Shown here: positions 10,353-19,895 of the stretch, in pieces
Layout: each line of letters starts with the position of its first letter
Numbering within the stretch: position 1 is the first letter of the stretch
From: DASQPR01 sp963797675
GTDB taxonomy: Bacteria > Actinomycetota > Actinomycetes > Mycobacteriales > Micromonosporaceae
NCBI GenBank assembly: GCA_963797675.1
Contig: CAWCQQ010000001.1
Span: 310,001-374,000, forward strand
Length of the DNA: 64,000 nt
Direction of reading: 5' to 3'
The notes under the pieces: generated by a model
What the model was told of the DNA's origin: nothing
Database searches by the model: none
The model's input: the letters and a program-made list of their open reading frames with translations, nothing else
Made by a program: the position numbers and the translations under genes

Positions 10353-11639
10353 ATGCCAGCGATCGTCGTGATCGGCGCGCAATGGGGCGACGAAGGTAAG
10401 GGCAAGGTTACCGACCTGCTCGGCAGCCGTGTCAGCCACGTCGTCCGTTACCAGGGCGGCAACAACGCCGGACATACCGTGATCACGCCGGACGGTACGA
10501 AGTACGCGCTGCATCTGCTGCCATCGGGCGTCCTGACGCCGGAGTGCATCCCGGTGATCGGCAACGGCGTCGTGATCGACCCGAAGGTGCTGCTCACCGA
10601 GATCGACGGGCTGGCCGAGCGCGGGGTCTCCTGCGACAACCTGCTGATCTCCGGCGACGCCCACCTGATCATGCCGCACCATCGGGCGCTGGACCGGGTG
10701 GTCGAGCGCTATCTCGGCGAGGCCCGCATCGGCACCACCGGTCGCGGCATCGGGCCGGCGTACGGCGACAAGGTCGGCCGGGTCGGCATCCGCGTCCAGG
10801 ATCTGCTCGACCCGGGCATCCTCCGGCAGAAGCTGGAGCTGGCCCTGCGGGAGAAGAACCAGATCCTGGTGAAGGTCTACAACCGCAAGGCGATCGACGT
10901 GAACGCCGTGCACGAGGAGTACCTCCTGTACGCCGACCGGCTGAAACCGTACATCGCGGACACCCGTCTGGCGCTCGCCAAGGCGCTGGAAGAGGGCAAG
11001 ACCGTGCTGCTCGAAGGCGCTCAGGCCACGCTGCTCGACGTGGATCACGGCACGTACCCGTTCGTCACGTCGTCGAATCCGACGGCCGGTGGCGCCTGCG
11101 TCGGCTCGGGCATCCCACCGACGCAGATCACGCAGGTGATCGGCATTATCAAGGCGTACACGACGCGGGTCGGTGCGGGACCGTTCCCGACCGAGTTGTT
11201 CGATGCGAACGGCAAGCACCTGCGCGACATCGGCCACGAGTACGGCACGACCACCGGGCGCGAACGTCGCTGCGGCTGGTTCGACGCGCTGGTCGGCCGC
11301 TATTCGGTCCGGGTCAACGGCATCACCGACATGGTCGTGACGAAGCTCGACGTGATGTCCGGCATGGACAAGGTGCCGATCTGCATCGCGTACGACGTGG
11401 ACGGGGTTCGCTACGACGACATCCCGATGACGCAGACCGCGTTCCACCACGCCGTACCGATCTACGAACACCTGGACGGCTGGGGTGAGGACATCACGAA
11501 GTGCCGTGACTTCGCCGAGCTGCCCCCGAACGCGCAGCGCTACATCGAGCGCATCGAGCAACTCTGCGGCACCCGCGTCAGCGTCGTCGGCGTCGGCCCG
11601 GGCCGGGACGAGAACATCTTCCGTCACCCGTTGATCTGA
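10353..11639 (+). CDS. purA: adenylosuccinate synthetase
   Basis: 428 residues and full length. It catalyses GTP-dependent condensation of IMP and aspartate to adenylosuccinate, the first step of the AMP branch. Visible motifs are VVIGAQWGDEGKGKVTD with the catalytic Asp, GGNNAGHT, GTTGRGIGPAYGDK, EGAQATLLDVDHGTYPFVTSSNP and TTGRERRCGWFD. GGAG precedes ATG 10353. It is divergent from the lipid-kinase-like gene (97 bp) and followed by a strong hairpin terminator. The gene is intact. Confidence 0.98.
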   Translation: MPAIVVIGAQWGDEGKGKVTDLLGSRVSHVVRYQGGNNAGHTVITPDGTKYALHLLPSGVLTPECIPVIGNGVVIDPKVLLTEIDGLAERGVSCDNLLISGDAHLIMPHHRALDRVVERYLGEARIGTTGRGIGPAYGDKVGRVGIRVQDLLDPGILRQKLELALREKNQILVKVYNRKAIDVNAVHEEYLLYADRLKPYIADTRLALAKALEEGKTVLLEGAQATLLDVDHGTYPFVTSSNPTAGGACVGSGIPPTQITQVIGIIKAYTTRVGAGPFPTELFDANGKHLRDIGHEYGTTTGRERRCGWFDALVGRYSVRVNGITDMVVTKLDVMSGMDKVPICIAYDVDGVRYDDIPMTQTAFHHAVPIYEHLDGWGEDITKCRDFAELPPNAQRYIERIEQLCGTRVSVVGVGPGRDENIFRHPLI

Positions 11640-11641
11640 TA

Positions 11642-11696
11642 GTTGATCCTGAGGTTAGCTGCCGTTCGACGGCGTATCGCTAACCTCAGGATCAAC
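11642..11696. terminator. purA / sedolisin bidirectional terminator
   Basis: A perfect 18-bp inverted repeat (11642-11659 with 11679-11696) around a 19-base loop begins two bases after the purA stop and lies 20 bp from the stop of the convergent S53 gene. The very long stem and the convergent setting support a shared terminator. Confidence 0.8.
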
Positions 11697-11715
11697 GTTC
11701 GGTGCAACTACTCAG

Positions 11716-13674
11716 CTACGGGAGGATCTTCTCTCCCAGCAGGTAGGCGAGGCCGTTCGGCGTACCGAGGCCGGTTGTGTCGTCGTAGCCCTTCGTGGAC
11801 GTGAGCGACGAGTCATCGCCCAGCGTCAGCAACGAACGGCCGGAGTTCGTGACGATCGCAACCGTGCTGCTCGGCGGCTTGACGTCGTGGAATGCGATTC
11901 CAGTCAGGCTCAGCGTGTAGAGCAGCGGGTTGGCGAAGCCGATCGGGAACAGGCGTCCCTGGCTGGCAACCGCCTGGATGCCTGCGATGGTCGGTGCCGC
12001 GAGGCTCGTGCCACCGATCTGGACGAAGCCGAACGGAACACCGTCGGCCTGGTCGCTGAGGCCGATCGTGAAGCCGGTCTCCGGGTCCGCGTCAGCGGCG
12101 ATGTCCGGGATGACGCGCATCGCGGTCGAGCCGTTCAGCTTCGCGAGCTTCGACGGTACGGCCAGCTTCTGGTACGCCGGCTCGGTGAAGAGGCTGCTCA
12201 CGCCGCCGCCACCACCGAAGATGAAACCACCGGGCAGCGGAGACGAAAGGCTCGATGGCGTGGTGGCGAAGTTGACGCTGTCCAGGTCATCGCCCCACGA
12301 GGTCTCGAACTTGTAGCTGCCGTTCGAGTTGATCGCGAGGTCGGTGCCGCCGACGGCGGTGACCAGCGGGTCGGTCGCCGGGAAGTCGGGCTCCGGCATC
12401 GGGTCGCCGATCGAGGTGTTGTCGCCGTCGTCACCGGTGGAGTAGTAGAAGCCGATGCCTTCGGCAGCCGCCTGTACGAACTCCGAGTGCTCCATCGCGA
12501 CCTCGTCGCCGAGGCCGCCCTCGCCGGCGAAGCCGTACGAGTTGCTGACGATCGAGGCGAGGTGGTTCTGGATGATGTAGTTGACCGCGTCATCGATGCC
12601 GGTGTCGCAGTTCGCGGCGCCGACATAGTGGATGTTCGCGCCCGGTGCCATGCCGTGTACGGCTTCGACGTCGAGGCTCTCCTCTTCGTTCCAGCCGAAC
12701 TCGCCACCGCACTCGTCCTGCAGCGTGAACGGGCCCATCACGGTCTCGGAGTACTGGCCGGCCTTGAACTGCGGCTCACCCTGGATCGACGACAGCTCGT
12801 TCGCGTCGGCGAGCATGGTCGGCGACGCGTACGCATCGACGATCGCGACGGTGACACCCTTACCGGTGTCGCCGGCGTTCTCCGCGCTTTGGAGGCCGTA
12901 CGCGCTGCGCAGGTTCGCGGCCGTGTAGCCACAGCCCGGCGTCGGGAACGACGTCTTGCCGTAGGCCAGCGGAGCAACCTGCTCGTGCTGGTCCCAGAAG
13001 GCGGAGCAGGTCGACGGCGTCGGAAGGTCCGCCGACGGCGTGGACGCCTCGGTGACCGTGGTCGACGGCTTGACGTTCGTCGGCGTACGGAGGAGGCCAT
13101 CCGCCGAGATGCCGACGAAGCCGGCGACCAGACCACGGATGCTGCTTGCGACCGTCAGGTTCCCGGACGGCGCGCGCAGCGTCTTGCCGTTGTACTTGTA
13201 GTTGCGCAGCGTCGTGCCGAACGCCGCGTTGATCTGCTTGACCGTGCCACTCGCCACGATCCAGCGGTTGCCGGCCGCGACACCGCTGACGTTGATGCCG
13301 ACGCTCTTGAGGTAGGCCTCGACCTTCGCCACCGAGGCGGCCGTCGGTGCGTACTTCGCGTTGAAGGCAGCCGCCGAGAGGTACTTGCCGTAGCTCGCGC
13401 TCCGGGGGTTGGACACGGCGGCCGCGAGGTTCTCGGCGCCCTTCGCGTCCCGCAGCGGAAGCACGACGTTGAACGAGATCCGGCTCGTTGCCGACGGCGT
13501 ACCGACGGCGCGTGACGGCGTTGCCCACGCGGGGGCGCTGCCGGAGACGACCGAGCGTGCTGATACCGGCGCCGAGAACGCGGCGTTGGCGATGAGCGGT
13601 ACGGTCAGTACCGCCGCGCCAAGCGTGACCAGAGCCCGGCGGGCGATGGCCCGACGAGCAGAGGATGAACGCAT
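11716..13674 (-). CDS. secreted S53 (sedolisin/kumamolisin) serine-carboxyl peptidase
   Basis: 652 residues. A Sec signal peptide with basic RRAIARR and a hydrophobic core ends near NAAFSAPV. It is followed by a pro-kumamolisin activation domain (about residues 40-190) and the S53 catalytic domain. The catalytic Glu/Asp region is EEESLDVEAVHGMAPGA, the oxyanion Asp lies in SNSYG...STGDDGD, the nucleophile Ser is in GGTSLAAP, and the C-terminal calcium site includes TGLGTPNG. The family cleaves proteins at acidic pH. ATG 13674 is chosen over an upstream in-frame codon because AAGGAAGGGAG lies just upstream and the signal peptide begins there. Intact, presumably secreted. Confidence 0.93.
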   Translation of the reverse strand: MRSSSARRAIARRALVTLGAAVLTVPLIANAAFSAPVSARSVVSGSAPAWATPSRAVGTPSATSRISFNVVLPLRDAKGAENLAAAVSNPRSASYGKYLSAAAFNAKYAPTAASVAKVEAYLKSVGINVSGVAAGNRWIVASGTVKQINAAFGTTLRNYKYNGKTLRAPSGNLTVASSIRGLVAGFVGISADGLLRTPTNVKPSTTVTEASTPSADLPTPSTCSAFWDQHEQVAPLAYGKTSFPTPGCGYTAANLRSAYGLQSAENAGDTGKGVTVAIVDAYASPTMLADANELSSIQGEPQFKAGQYSETVMGPFTLQDECGGEFGWNEEESLDVEAVHGMAPGANIHYVGAANCDTGIDDAVNYIIQNHLASIVSNSYGFAGEGGLGDEVAMEHSEFVQAAAEGIGFYYSTGDDGDNTSIGDPMPEPDFPATDPLVTAVGGTDLAINSNGSYKFETSWGDDLDSVNFATTPSSLSSPLPGGFIFGGGGGVSSLFTEPAYQKLAVPSKLAKLNGSTAMRVIPDIAADADPETGFTIGLSDQADGVPFGFVQIGGTSLAAPTIAGIQAVASQGRLFPIGFANPLLYTLSLTGIAFHDVKPPSSTVAIVTNSGRSLLTLGDDSSLTSTKGYDDTTGLGTPNGLAYLLGEKILP

Positions 13675-13873
13675 GGAACTCCCTTCCTTACACTCTGGGG
13701 GTAGTGCATATGGGGAATGCGCACTCATGACGGGTGCGCAGGGGCCCGGCCGAGCCGAGCACTCGAGTCATCTGATCGAGTGCCACATATATGTGTCAAG
13801 ACATTCACATGAACCGTAGGGAACGCACACGCGGTAATAGGGTCGGATTGGCACACCGGTAGCATTCGATGCT

Positions 13874-15158
13874 GTGCGAGTACTCCTGATAGGCACCGGC
13901 GGTCGCGAACATGCGCTGGCCAAGGCCCTTTCCGTCGACCCATCCGTCACGGCGTTGATTTGCGCTCCGGGAAATCCAGGAATGGCTTTGCTGCGATTGC
14001 AGAATGGCACCTCCGTTGACAGTCAATTCATAGACAGCGCTGATAATGCAGCGGTTGCCGAACTTGCCCGCGACATGAATGCTGACCTCGTCGTTGTCGG
14101 TCCCGAGGCGCCGCTGGTCGCCGGTATGGCCGATGCCGTTCGCGCGGCCGGCATCGCATGTTTCGGCCCGAACGCATCCGCGGCCCGGATCGAAGGGTCG
14201 AAGGCGTTCGCGAAGGACGTGATGGTCACCGCGGGTGTGCCGACGGCCGGCGCGCGTACCTGTTCGGACCGCAGCGACGTCGATGCGGCACTCGACGAAT
14301 TCGGTGCACCCTATGTGGTCAAGGACGACGGTCTCGCGGCCGGAAAGGGCGTCGTTGTCACCGACGACCGCGAGGTCGCATCGGCACACGCGGCCTCGAT
14401 TCTGGCGGCCGGTCACCGGGTCGTGGTCGAGGAGTATCTGGCCGGGCCGGAAGTCTCGGTGTTCGTCATCTGCGATGGCGTCTCGGCCGTACCGCTGATG
14501 CCGTCGCAGGACTTCAAGCGCATCGCGCGACTTCGACGAGGGCCCGAATACCGGTGGCATGGGCGCGTACGCGCCGCTCGACTGGGCGCCCGCGTCGCTG
14601 GTCGCCGACGTGATGGCCGATGTCGTCCGGCCGACGTTGGCCGAGATGACGCGCCGCGATGCACCGTTTAGCGGAGCGCTCTACGTCGGGCTCGCGCTGA
14701 CCGCGACCGGTCCCAAGGTGATCGAGTTCAACTGCCGCTTCGGTGATCCGGATTCCCAGGTGGTACTCGCGCTGCTGGAGACGCCGCTGGCCGGCGTACT
14801 CGAGGCGGCGGCGACCGGCACGCTCGCGAGCCTGCCGCCGCTGCAATGGCGGGACGGAAGCGCGGTCAATGTCGTGATCGCGTCGGCCGGCTACCCGATC
14901 GCGCCCCGAACCGGTGACGTGATCCTCGGTGCCGAGCGCGACGGTGTCCTGCACGCGGGCACGACCCGTGCCGCCGACGGCACGCTACGGTCCGACGGCG
15001 GTCGGGTGCTCAACTGCATGGGCATCGGCGATTCCCTGGCCGCCGCCCGCGCCGCCGCATACGAACTCGTCGACGGCATCTCGCTGGCCGGCTCTCAGCA
15101 CCGCGGTGACATCGCCTCGGCCGCGATACGAGGCGATGTCACGGTGCCGGTCAGCTAG
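13874..15158 (+). CDS. purD: phosphoribosylamine-glycine ligase (frameshifted)
   Basis: A 427-residue ATP-grasp enzyme forming GAR from phosphoribosylamine and glycine. LLIGTGGREHALA opens the protein, then VVGPEAPLVAGMAD, YVVKDDGLAAGKGVVV (ATP-binding), VVVEEYLAGPEVSVF and, after the frame change, GGMGAYAPL and EFNCRFGDPDSQVVL. One extra base at about 14530 splits the frame; removing it restores IADFDEGPNTGGMGAY. Start GTG 13874. It is divergent from the sedolisin and its stop overlaps the stop of the convergent P55 gene by 8 bp. Confidence 0.93.
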
Positions 15159-16665
15159 CCGTTACCCGTTCGCGGCGTCCGCCGATCGCGAGCGTGAGAA
15201 CTCCGGCGAGCGCGCACAGGCCCGCGGTGACCAGGAAGATCGATCGAAATTCACTCTGGTACGCCGCGATCAGCGCATTCGTATACCGGGTGACGGCATC
15301 GTCGGTGGCCGGGAACGGCAGTGCCACGTTCTTGGTCAGCTCGTCGAACTTGTGCAGCCCCCAGGCCGCGAGCGCGGACACACCGAGCAGCATGCCGAGC
15401 ATCCGGGCGACGACCAGCCCGGCGGACGCGATGCCGTGCGACTCGGCCGGTACGACCCGGAGCACCGCGACCGACAGCGGCGCGATCACGATGCCGAGCC
15501 CGAGGCCGGCCAGGATCAGGTCGGTGTCGAACTGCGGCAGGAACCCGTACTTCGCGCCGAGCACATCCGACGGCCAGTGCGAGATCAGCACGTACGCGGC
15601 GGTGGCGAGCCCGAGCCCGAACACGCCTACCCATCGAGCCGACATCCGGCGCGCGGCGAAGCCGCCGATCAACGCGCCGATCGGCAGCGCGATCAGGAAC
15701 CGGCCGAGCAGCAGCGTCGCCTGCCCCGCCGACTTGTTCAGCACGGCCTCGCCTTCGAGCTGGATGAAGACCAGCGTCGACAGCAGCGCGCCGCCGGTGA
15801 GCAGGCTTGCCCCGAGGGCGGCGAAGAACACGCTGCGGTCGACATGCGTCAGATCCAGCAGCTTCGTCCGGGCTTTCCACTCCCAGGCGACGAACACGGC
15901 CAGCACGACCGCTCCGCCGAGCAGGAGTTGCGGACCGTAGGACGGCAGGACGCCGTTCTCCGGATGCTGGTTGTTCAACGCGATCACGAACGCACCGAGC
16001 GCCACCGCCAGCAGGAGGCCGCCGACGACGTCAATGCGCGGCCGGGGCGTACCCTCGCGATCTTCGGATCTGCGTGGGACCGCGAAGTACACCGCGACGG
16101 CCGCGACGGCCGCGAGTGGAATGTTGATCCAGAAGATCCAGCGCCAGCTGACCAGCGCGGCGACGCCGGCGCCGTAGAGCGGGCCGAGCACGCTGCCGAG
16201 TTCCTGAGCGGCACCGACGCCGCCGAGCACGCTGGCGCGCCGGGCTTCGGAGAACAGGTCGGCGGCCAGCGCCATCGTGACCGGGAGCAGCGCACCGCCG
16301 GCCAGTCCTTGGATCGCGCGGCCGGTGACCAGCACATAGACGCCGCCGGCGTGAGCGGTCAGCGCGGACCCGGCGGCAAAGCCGGCCAGGCTCAGGAAGA
16401 TCACGATCCGACGACCGAACCGGTCCGAAACGCGCGCCAGCAACGGCATGCCCGCGACGTATCCCAGCAGGTAGCCGGTGATGATCGGGGTGGCTCGCTC
16501 AAGGTGGTTGAGCGGCACCTGCAGGTCGTCGAGGATCGTCTTGAAGAGGCTGACGACCACGTATGCGTCCATCGCCGCGAGCAGCACAGCGAGGCCCCCG
16601 ACGCTGATCGCCAGGCGGCGTCGGGGGCGGCGTAGCTGCTTCGGAGCGGTCGAGAGCGAGGTCAG
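15151..16665 (-). CDS. P55-like MFS transporter (DHA2 type)
   Basis: About 504 residues with roughly 14 predicted membrane segments, the architecture of EmrB/QacA-type carriers. MFS loop signatures are ARVSDRFGRRIVIF between helices 2 and 3 and GRAIQGLAGGALLP in helix 4. The gene sits directly downstream of an LprG-like lipoprotein, the same pairing as mycobacterial lprG-Rv1410c (P55), where the two export triacylglycerides and support drug tolerance. No ATG, GTG or TTG is in frame before the first helix. A CTG (16663-16665) overlapping the lprG stop as CTGA is the only plausible start unless an indel is present. Confidence 0.85.
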   Translation of the reverse strand: MTSLSTAPKQLRRPRRRLAISVGGLAVLLAAMDAYVVVSLFKTILDDLQVPLNHLERATPIITGYLLGYVAGMPLLARVSDRFGRRIVIFLSLAGFAAGSALTAHAGGVYVLVTGRAIQGLAGGALLPVTMALAADLFSEARRASVLGGVGAAQELGSVLGPLYGAGVAALVSWRWIFWINIPLAAVAAVAVYFAVPRRSEDREGTPRPRIDVVGGLLLAVALGAFVIALNNQHPENGVLPSYGPQLLLGGAVVLAVFVAWEWKARTKLLDLTHVDRSVFFAALGASLLTGGALLSTLVFIQLEGEAVLNKSAGQATLLLGRFLIALPIGALIGGFAARRMSARWVGVFGLGLATAAYVLISHWPSDVLGAKYGFLPQFDTDLILAGLGLGIVIAPLSVAVLRVVPAESHGIASAGLVVARMLGMLLGVSALAAWGLHKFDELTKNVALPFPATDDAVTRYTNALIAAYQSEFRSIFLVTAGLCALAGVLTLAIGGRRERVTAS

Positions 16666-17373
16666 GGAGCACTGATGGTCACGGGTGCGTCGTAGTTGTC
16701 GAACGTGAGCGTCGCCGTCACGGTCTTGCCGCCGGACGGGACCGCGAAGACCGCCTTGACCACGTGGCCGGAGTCCTTGTCGATCCAGACCGAGCCGGTG
16801 ACCTGGCCGGTCATGCCGGGGATGAGGTTGGCGACCGCGGTCGGGTCGGGCGTGAGCGAGACCTGGTACGCGGTCTTGCCGTTGATCGTGGTCGCGCCGA
16901 CCGTCTTGGCGTTCTGTGCACTCGTAATGATCTTCGGGATGCCGCGGTTCGGATCGAGGATCGCCGACGGGTCGTAGATGCTCGTCGCGCTCGAGAGCGG
17001 CAGCTTCTGGTAGTCGCCGCCGAGCACCTTCAGGTAGAACGAGTCGCCGACGACGATGAAGTTCGCCTCGATCGTCGAGCCCAGTTCGACGATCTTCGCG
17101 GTGCCTTTGGCCTCGCCGGCATGCGTCAGCACACCGTCGGCGCTCTGCAGCGGCAGGCTCGGCAGCGTGCCGTCGATGGCGATGGTGAAGTGCACGGTCT
17201 GCACGTTGCCCATCGCGGTGCCGGCTTGGGTCAGCAGGTCGGCAGCGGCCGGCAGCGGCCCGGTAGACGGTGGCGGTCGGCGTTGCGGACTTATGGCAGG
17301 CACCGAGAACACCGGTGAGCAGTGCGAGTGAGGCCACGGCAACGATCTTCGTGGCGGTGCGCTTCAAAGACAT
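16662..17373 (-). CDS. lprG: LprG/LppX-family lipoprotein (frameshifted)
   Basis: A 236-residue lipoprotein. The signal peptide ends with a lipobox VLGAC (Cys about residue 26), then a Pro/Thr-rich linker and an LppX_LprAFG domain: AMGNVQTVHFTIAIDG, GSTIEANFIVVGDSFYLKV, and GSVWIDKDSGHVVKA near the end. Members bind lipids in a hydrophobic cavity and ferry them to the outer envelope. One extra base near 17267 breaks the frame just after the lipobox; the rest is uninterrupted. It overlaps the downstream P55 transporter gene, implying translational coupling and a shared export function. Confidence 0.85.
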
Positions 17374-17478
17374 GAGGCATGGTATCGCCGCTCGTCAAGC
17401 GCGGCTACCGGAACGATCGTGCCGAATTAACCCGGTAGCGCCGGCATTCATACTGCAGTCCGGCGCTACCGGTGCCCG

Positions 17479-18695
17479 TCAGCGGATCTGCATGCCGGAG
17501 ATCGCGCGTGCGATGACGAGCCGCTGGATCTCGGAGGTGCCCTCGAAGATCGTGTAGATCTTGGAGTCGCGGTACCAGCGCTCGACCGGATGTTCGCGCA
17601 GGTAGCCGGCGCCGCCGAGGATCTGCACGGCCTGCTCGGTCACCCGTACGGCGACCTCGCCGGCCTTCAACTTGCTCATCGAGCCTTCGGCCGCCTCGAA
17701 CGTCCGCGAGTTCCGGGCCATCCACGCCGCCCGGTGTACGAGCAGCCGAGCGCAGTCGATCTCGGTCTTCATGTCGACCAGCGTGAACGCGATCGCCTGG
17801 TTCTCGATGATCGGGCGCCCGAACGTGACCCGGTTCTTCGCGTACTCCAGCGAGTACTCGTACGCGGCCCGGGCGATGCCGATTGCCTGCGCGCCGACGG
17901 TCGGCCGGGTCGCCTCGAACGTCCGCATCGCGGCCGAGCCGGACCCGCTTCGGCCTTCGCGGGCCCGGGCGATGCGCTCGTCGAACTTCTCCTTGCCGCC
18001 GACGAGGCAGCGGCCCGGAACGCGTACGTCGTCGAGGAACACGTCGGCCGTATGCGATGCCCGCAGCCCGAGCTTCTTGAGCTTCTTCGAGCCCGACGAG
18101 GCCCGGCGGTGCCGGGCGGCACGATGAACGCGGCCTGGCCGCGCGAGCCGAGTTCCGGGTAGACCGACGCGGTCACGACGTGCACGTTCGCGATGCCGCC
18201 GTTCGTCGCGTACGCCTTCTGCCCGTTGAGGATCCACTCGTCGGTGGCCTCGTCGTAGCGGGCCCGCGTACGCATCGCGGCGACGTCCGAACCGGCTTCC
18301 GGCTCGGTCGAGCAGAACGCCGCGACCTTCGGGTCGGAGGCGTCGCCGAAGCACAGCGGGACCCATTCGAACAGCTGCTCAGGGGTGCCGTTCGCGAAGA
18401 TCGCCGCGACCGCGAGGCCGGTGCCGACGATGGCCATGCCGATGCCGGCGTCGCCCCAGAACAGCTCCTCCTGGATCAGCGGCATGGACAGGCCGGTCGG
18501 GTCGGCGTTGACGTTCGCGAGGAACTCGAACCCGTACAGGCCGATCTTCGCGGCCTCCTGGATGATCGGCCACGGCGTGGCCTCCTTCTCATCCCACTCG
18601 GCCGCGGCCGGGCGTACGACGTCGGCGGCGAAGCCGTGCACCCAGTCCCGTAGTTCGCGCTGCTCGTCGTTCAGATCCAGCGAGAATTCCGCCAT
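17479..18695 (-). CDS. acyl-CoA dehydrogenase (frameshifted)
   Basis: About 404 residues after removing two extra bases near 18115 and 18093. An FAD-dependent enzyme that introduces a 2,3-double bond in acyl-CoA. Family segments: AFCSTEPEAGSDVAAMRT, DEWILNGQKAYATNGG, KLGLRASHTADVFLDDVRVP, RPTVGAQAIGIARAAYEYS, NRVTFGRPIIENQAIAF, QILGGAGYLREHPVERWYRD and the C-terminal YTIFEGTSEIQRLVIAR. It begins 3 bp after the SCP2-domain gene, in one operon divergent from a TetR gene. The acyl substrate (fatty acid or steroid) is not determined. Confidence 0.92.
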
Positions 18696-18698
18696 CCG

Positions 18699-19151
18699 TC
18701 AGCTCTTCGGGATGTCGAACAGGTCGGCGATCTTCGCGGCCAGACCGAGGTCGCCCTTCGCCTTCAGCTTGCCGGTCATGAACATCATCACCGGGTTCGC
18801 GTTGCCGGAGACGACCTTGAGGAAGTCGGCCTGCCCGAGCGTCAGTGCGAGCTTCGCCTCGTGCTCCGGCGTCGGCGACAGGACGCACTTGCCGTCCGCG
18901 ATGACCAGCTCGTACGTGTCGACGCGACCGTCCGGGCCGTCGCCGATGCTCCAGTGGATCACGGTGTTCGTGTTGCCGGCGCGGTCGGCGCGGAACAGGC
19001 CCGGCATGCGGCCGAAGATCTCGTTCAGCACCTTGTCCCGCGTGTCGCCCTGGAGCGCTGCGTTGATCTGGTCGGTCGATGCACTCTTGACGATCTGGGC
19101 GAACTGCTTCGGGTCGATCGAGTCGAAGTTGGACAGGTCGATGTCGGCCAT
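18699..19151 (-). CDS. SCP2 sterol-binding domain protein
   Basis: A 150-residue single-domain SCP2-like protein. FRADRAGNTNTVIHWSIGDG and CVLSPTPEHEAKLALTLGQADFLKVVSGNANPV form the lipid-binding β-sheet and helix pattern, and FMTGKLKAKGDLGLAAKI is the characteristic C-terminal motif. GGAGG eight bases upstream fixes the start at ATG 19151. It heads an operon with the acyl-CoA dehydrogenase and probably carries a hydrophobic substrate for it. A perfect-looking operator lies 29 bp upstream. Confidence 0.9.
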   Translation of the reverse strand: MADIDLSNFDSIDPKQFAQIVKSASTDQINAALQGDTRDKVLNEIFGRMPGLFRADRAGNTNTVIHWSIGDGPDGRVDTYELVIADGKCVLSPTPEHEAKLALTLGQADFLKVVSGNANPVMMFMTGKLKAKGDLGLAAKIADLFDIPKS

Positions 19152-19180
19152 GCGTTGGTCCTCCGTACGATGATTTAAGT

Positions 19181-19208
19181 TACTCGCGCGTAACATTACG
19201 CGTGAGTA
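19181..19208. promoter_or_regulatory. putative TetR operator
   Basis: TACTCGCGCGTAA and TTACGCGTGAGTA form an inverted repeat matching at 12 of 13 positions with a 2-base spacer. It lies between the divergent SCP2/acyl-CoA dehydrogenase operon and the TetR gene, 3 bp before the latter's start. Position and symmetry suggest the TetR protein binds here and represses both directions. Confidence 0.7.
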
Positions 19209-19211
19209 GGT

Positions 19212-19895
19212 ATGATGGCAAGCATGACAGACGTGAGCCTCGTTCTTCGCAGCCCGGCCGGTGGCGCTCGTCGCGGCCCGGCCGAGGGCGTGCGGCGAGT
19301 GCCACGAGCGGTCCGCGAGCAGCAGATGCTCGACGCCGCCGTGGCCGAGTTCGCGCGTCTGGGTTTCCACGCCGCGTCGATGGACGACATCGCGGCCCGC
19401 GCGACGGTCTCGAAGCCGATGGTCTACGCCTACCTCGGCGCGAAGGAGGATCTCTTCGTCGCCTGCCTGCACCGCGAGGGCACCCGCCTGATGCAGTCGA
19501 TCGTCGACGTCGTGGACGCGGATCTCGGCCCGGACGAGCAGCTGTGGCAGGGCATGCGCGCATTCTTCGGCTTCGTCGCCGCCCATCGCGACGGGTGGAC
19601 CGTGCTCTACCGCCAGGCGCAAGGCCCGTTCGCCGCCGAGCACGCGCGCATGCGGGCCCGCATGATCGACGTGGTGACCGGCCTGCTCTCGCACGCGGTC
19701 GAGGCGCGCGGCCGCCGCCCGCGCCCGGCCGACCTCAACGGTCTGGCACACGCCCTGGTCGGTGCGAGCGAATCGCTGGCCGACTGGCTGGTGGACAACC
19801 CGGAGACCGCACCCGACACGGTGGCCGGCCGCCTGATGAACATCGTCTGGCTAGGCGCCGCCAACATGCTCGACGGCGCCACCTGGCGCCGATAG
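19212..19895 (+). CDS. TetR family transcriptional regulator
   Basis: 227 residues. The N-terminal helix-turn-helix is at about residues 37-80: VREQQMLDAAVAEFARLGF, then MDDIAARATVSKPMVYAYLGAKEDLF. The all-helical C-terminal half would be the ligand and dimer domain, with WTVLYRQAQGPFA. It is transcribed divergently from the SCP2/acyl-CoA dehydrogenase operon across a palindromic operator, so control of that lipid-degradation pair, probably relieved by an acyl-CoA ligand, is likely. Several in-frame ATGs (19212, 19215, 19224) leave the start uncertain by four residues. Its 3' end overlaps the convergent dehydratase gene by 45 bp. Confidence 0.9.
   Translation: MMASMTDVSLVLRSPAGGARRGPAEGVRRVPRAVREQQMLDAAVAEFARLGFHAASMDDIAARATVSKPMVYAYLGAKEDLFVACLHREGTRLMQSIVDVVDADLGPDEQLWQGMRAFFGFVAAHRDGWTVLYRQAQGPFAAEHARMRARMIDVVTGLLSHAVEARGRRPRPADLNGLAHALVGASESLADWLVDNPETAPDTVAGRLMNIVWLGAANMLDGATWRR

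Noticed and set aside
11887..13515. A 542-codon open frame antisense to the sedolisin gene
   Set aside because: High-GC codon bias creates long mirror frames. The product is Arg/Asp/Val-rich low complexity with no domain, while the opposite strand encodes a complete S53 peptidase.
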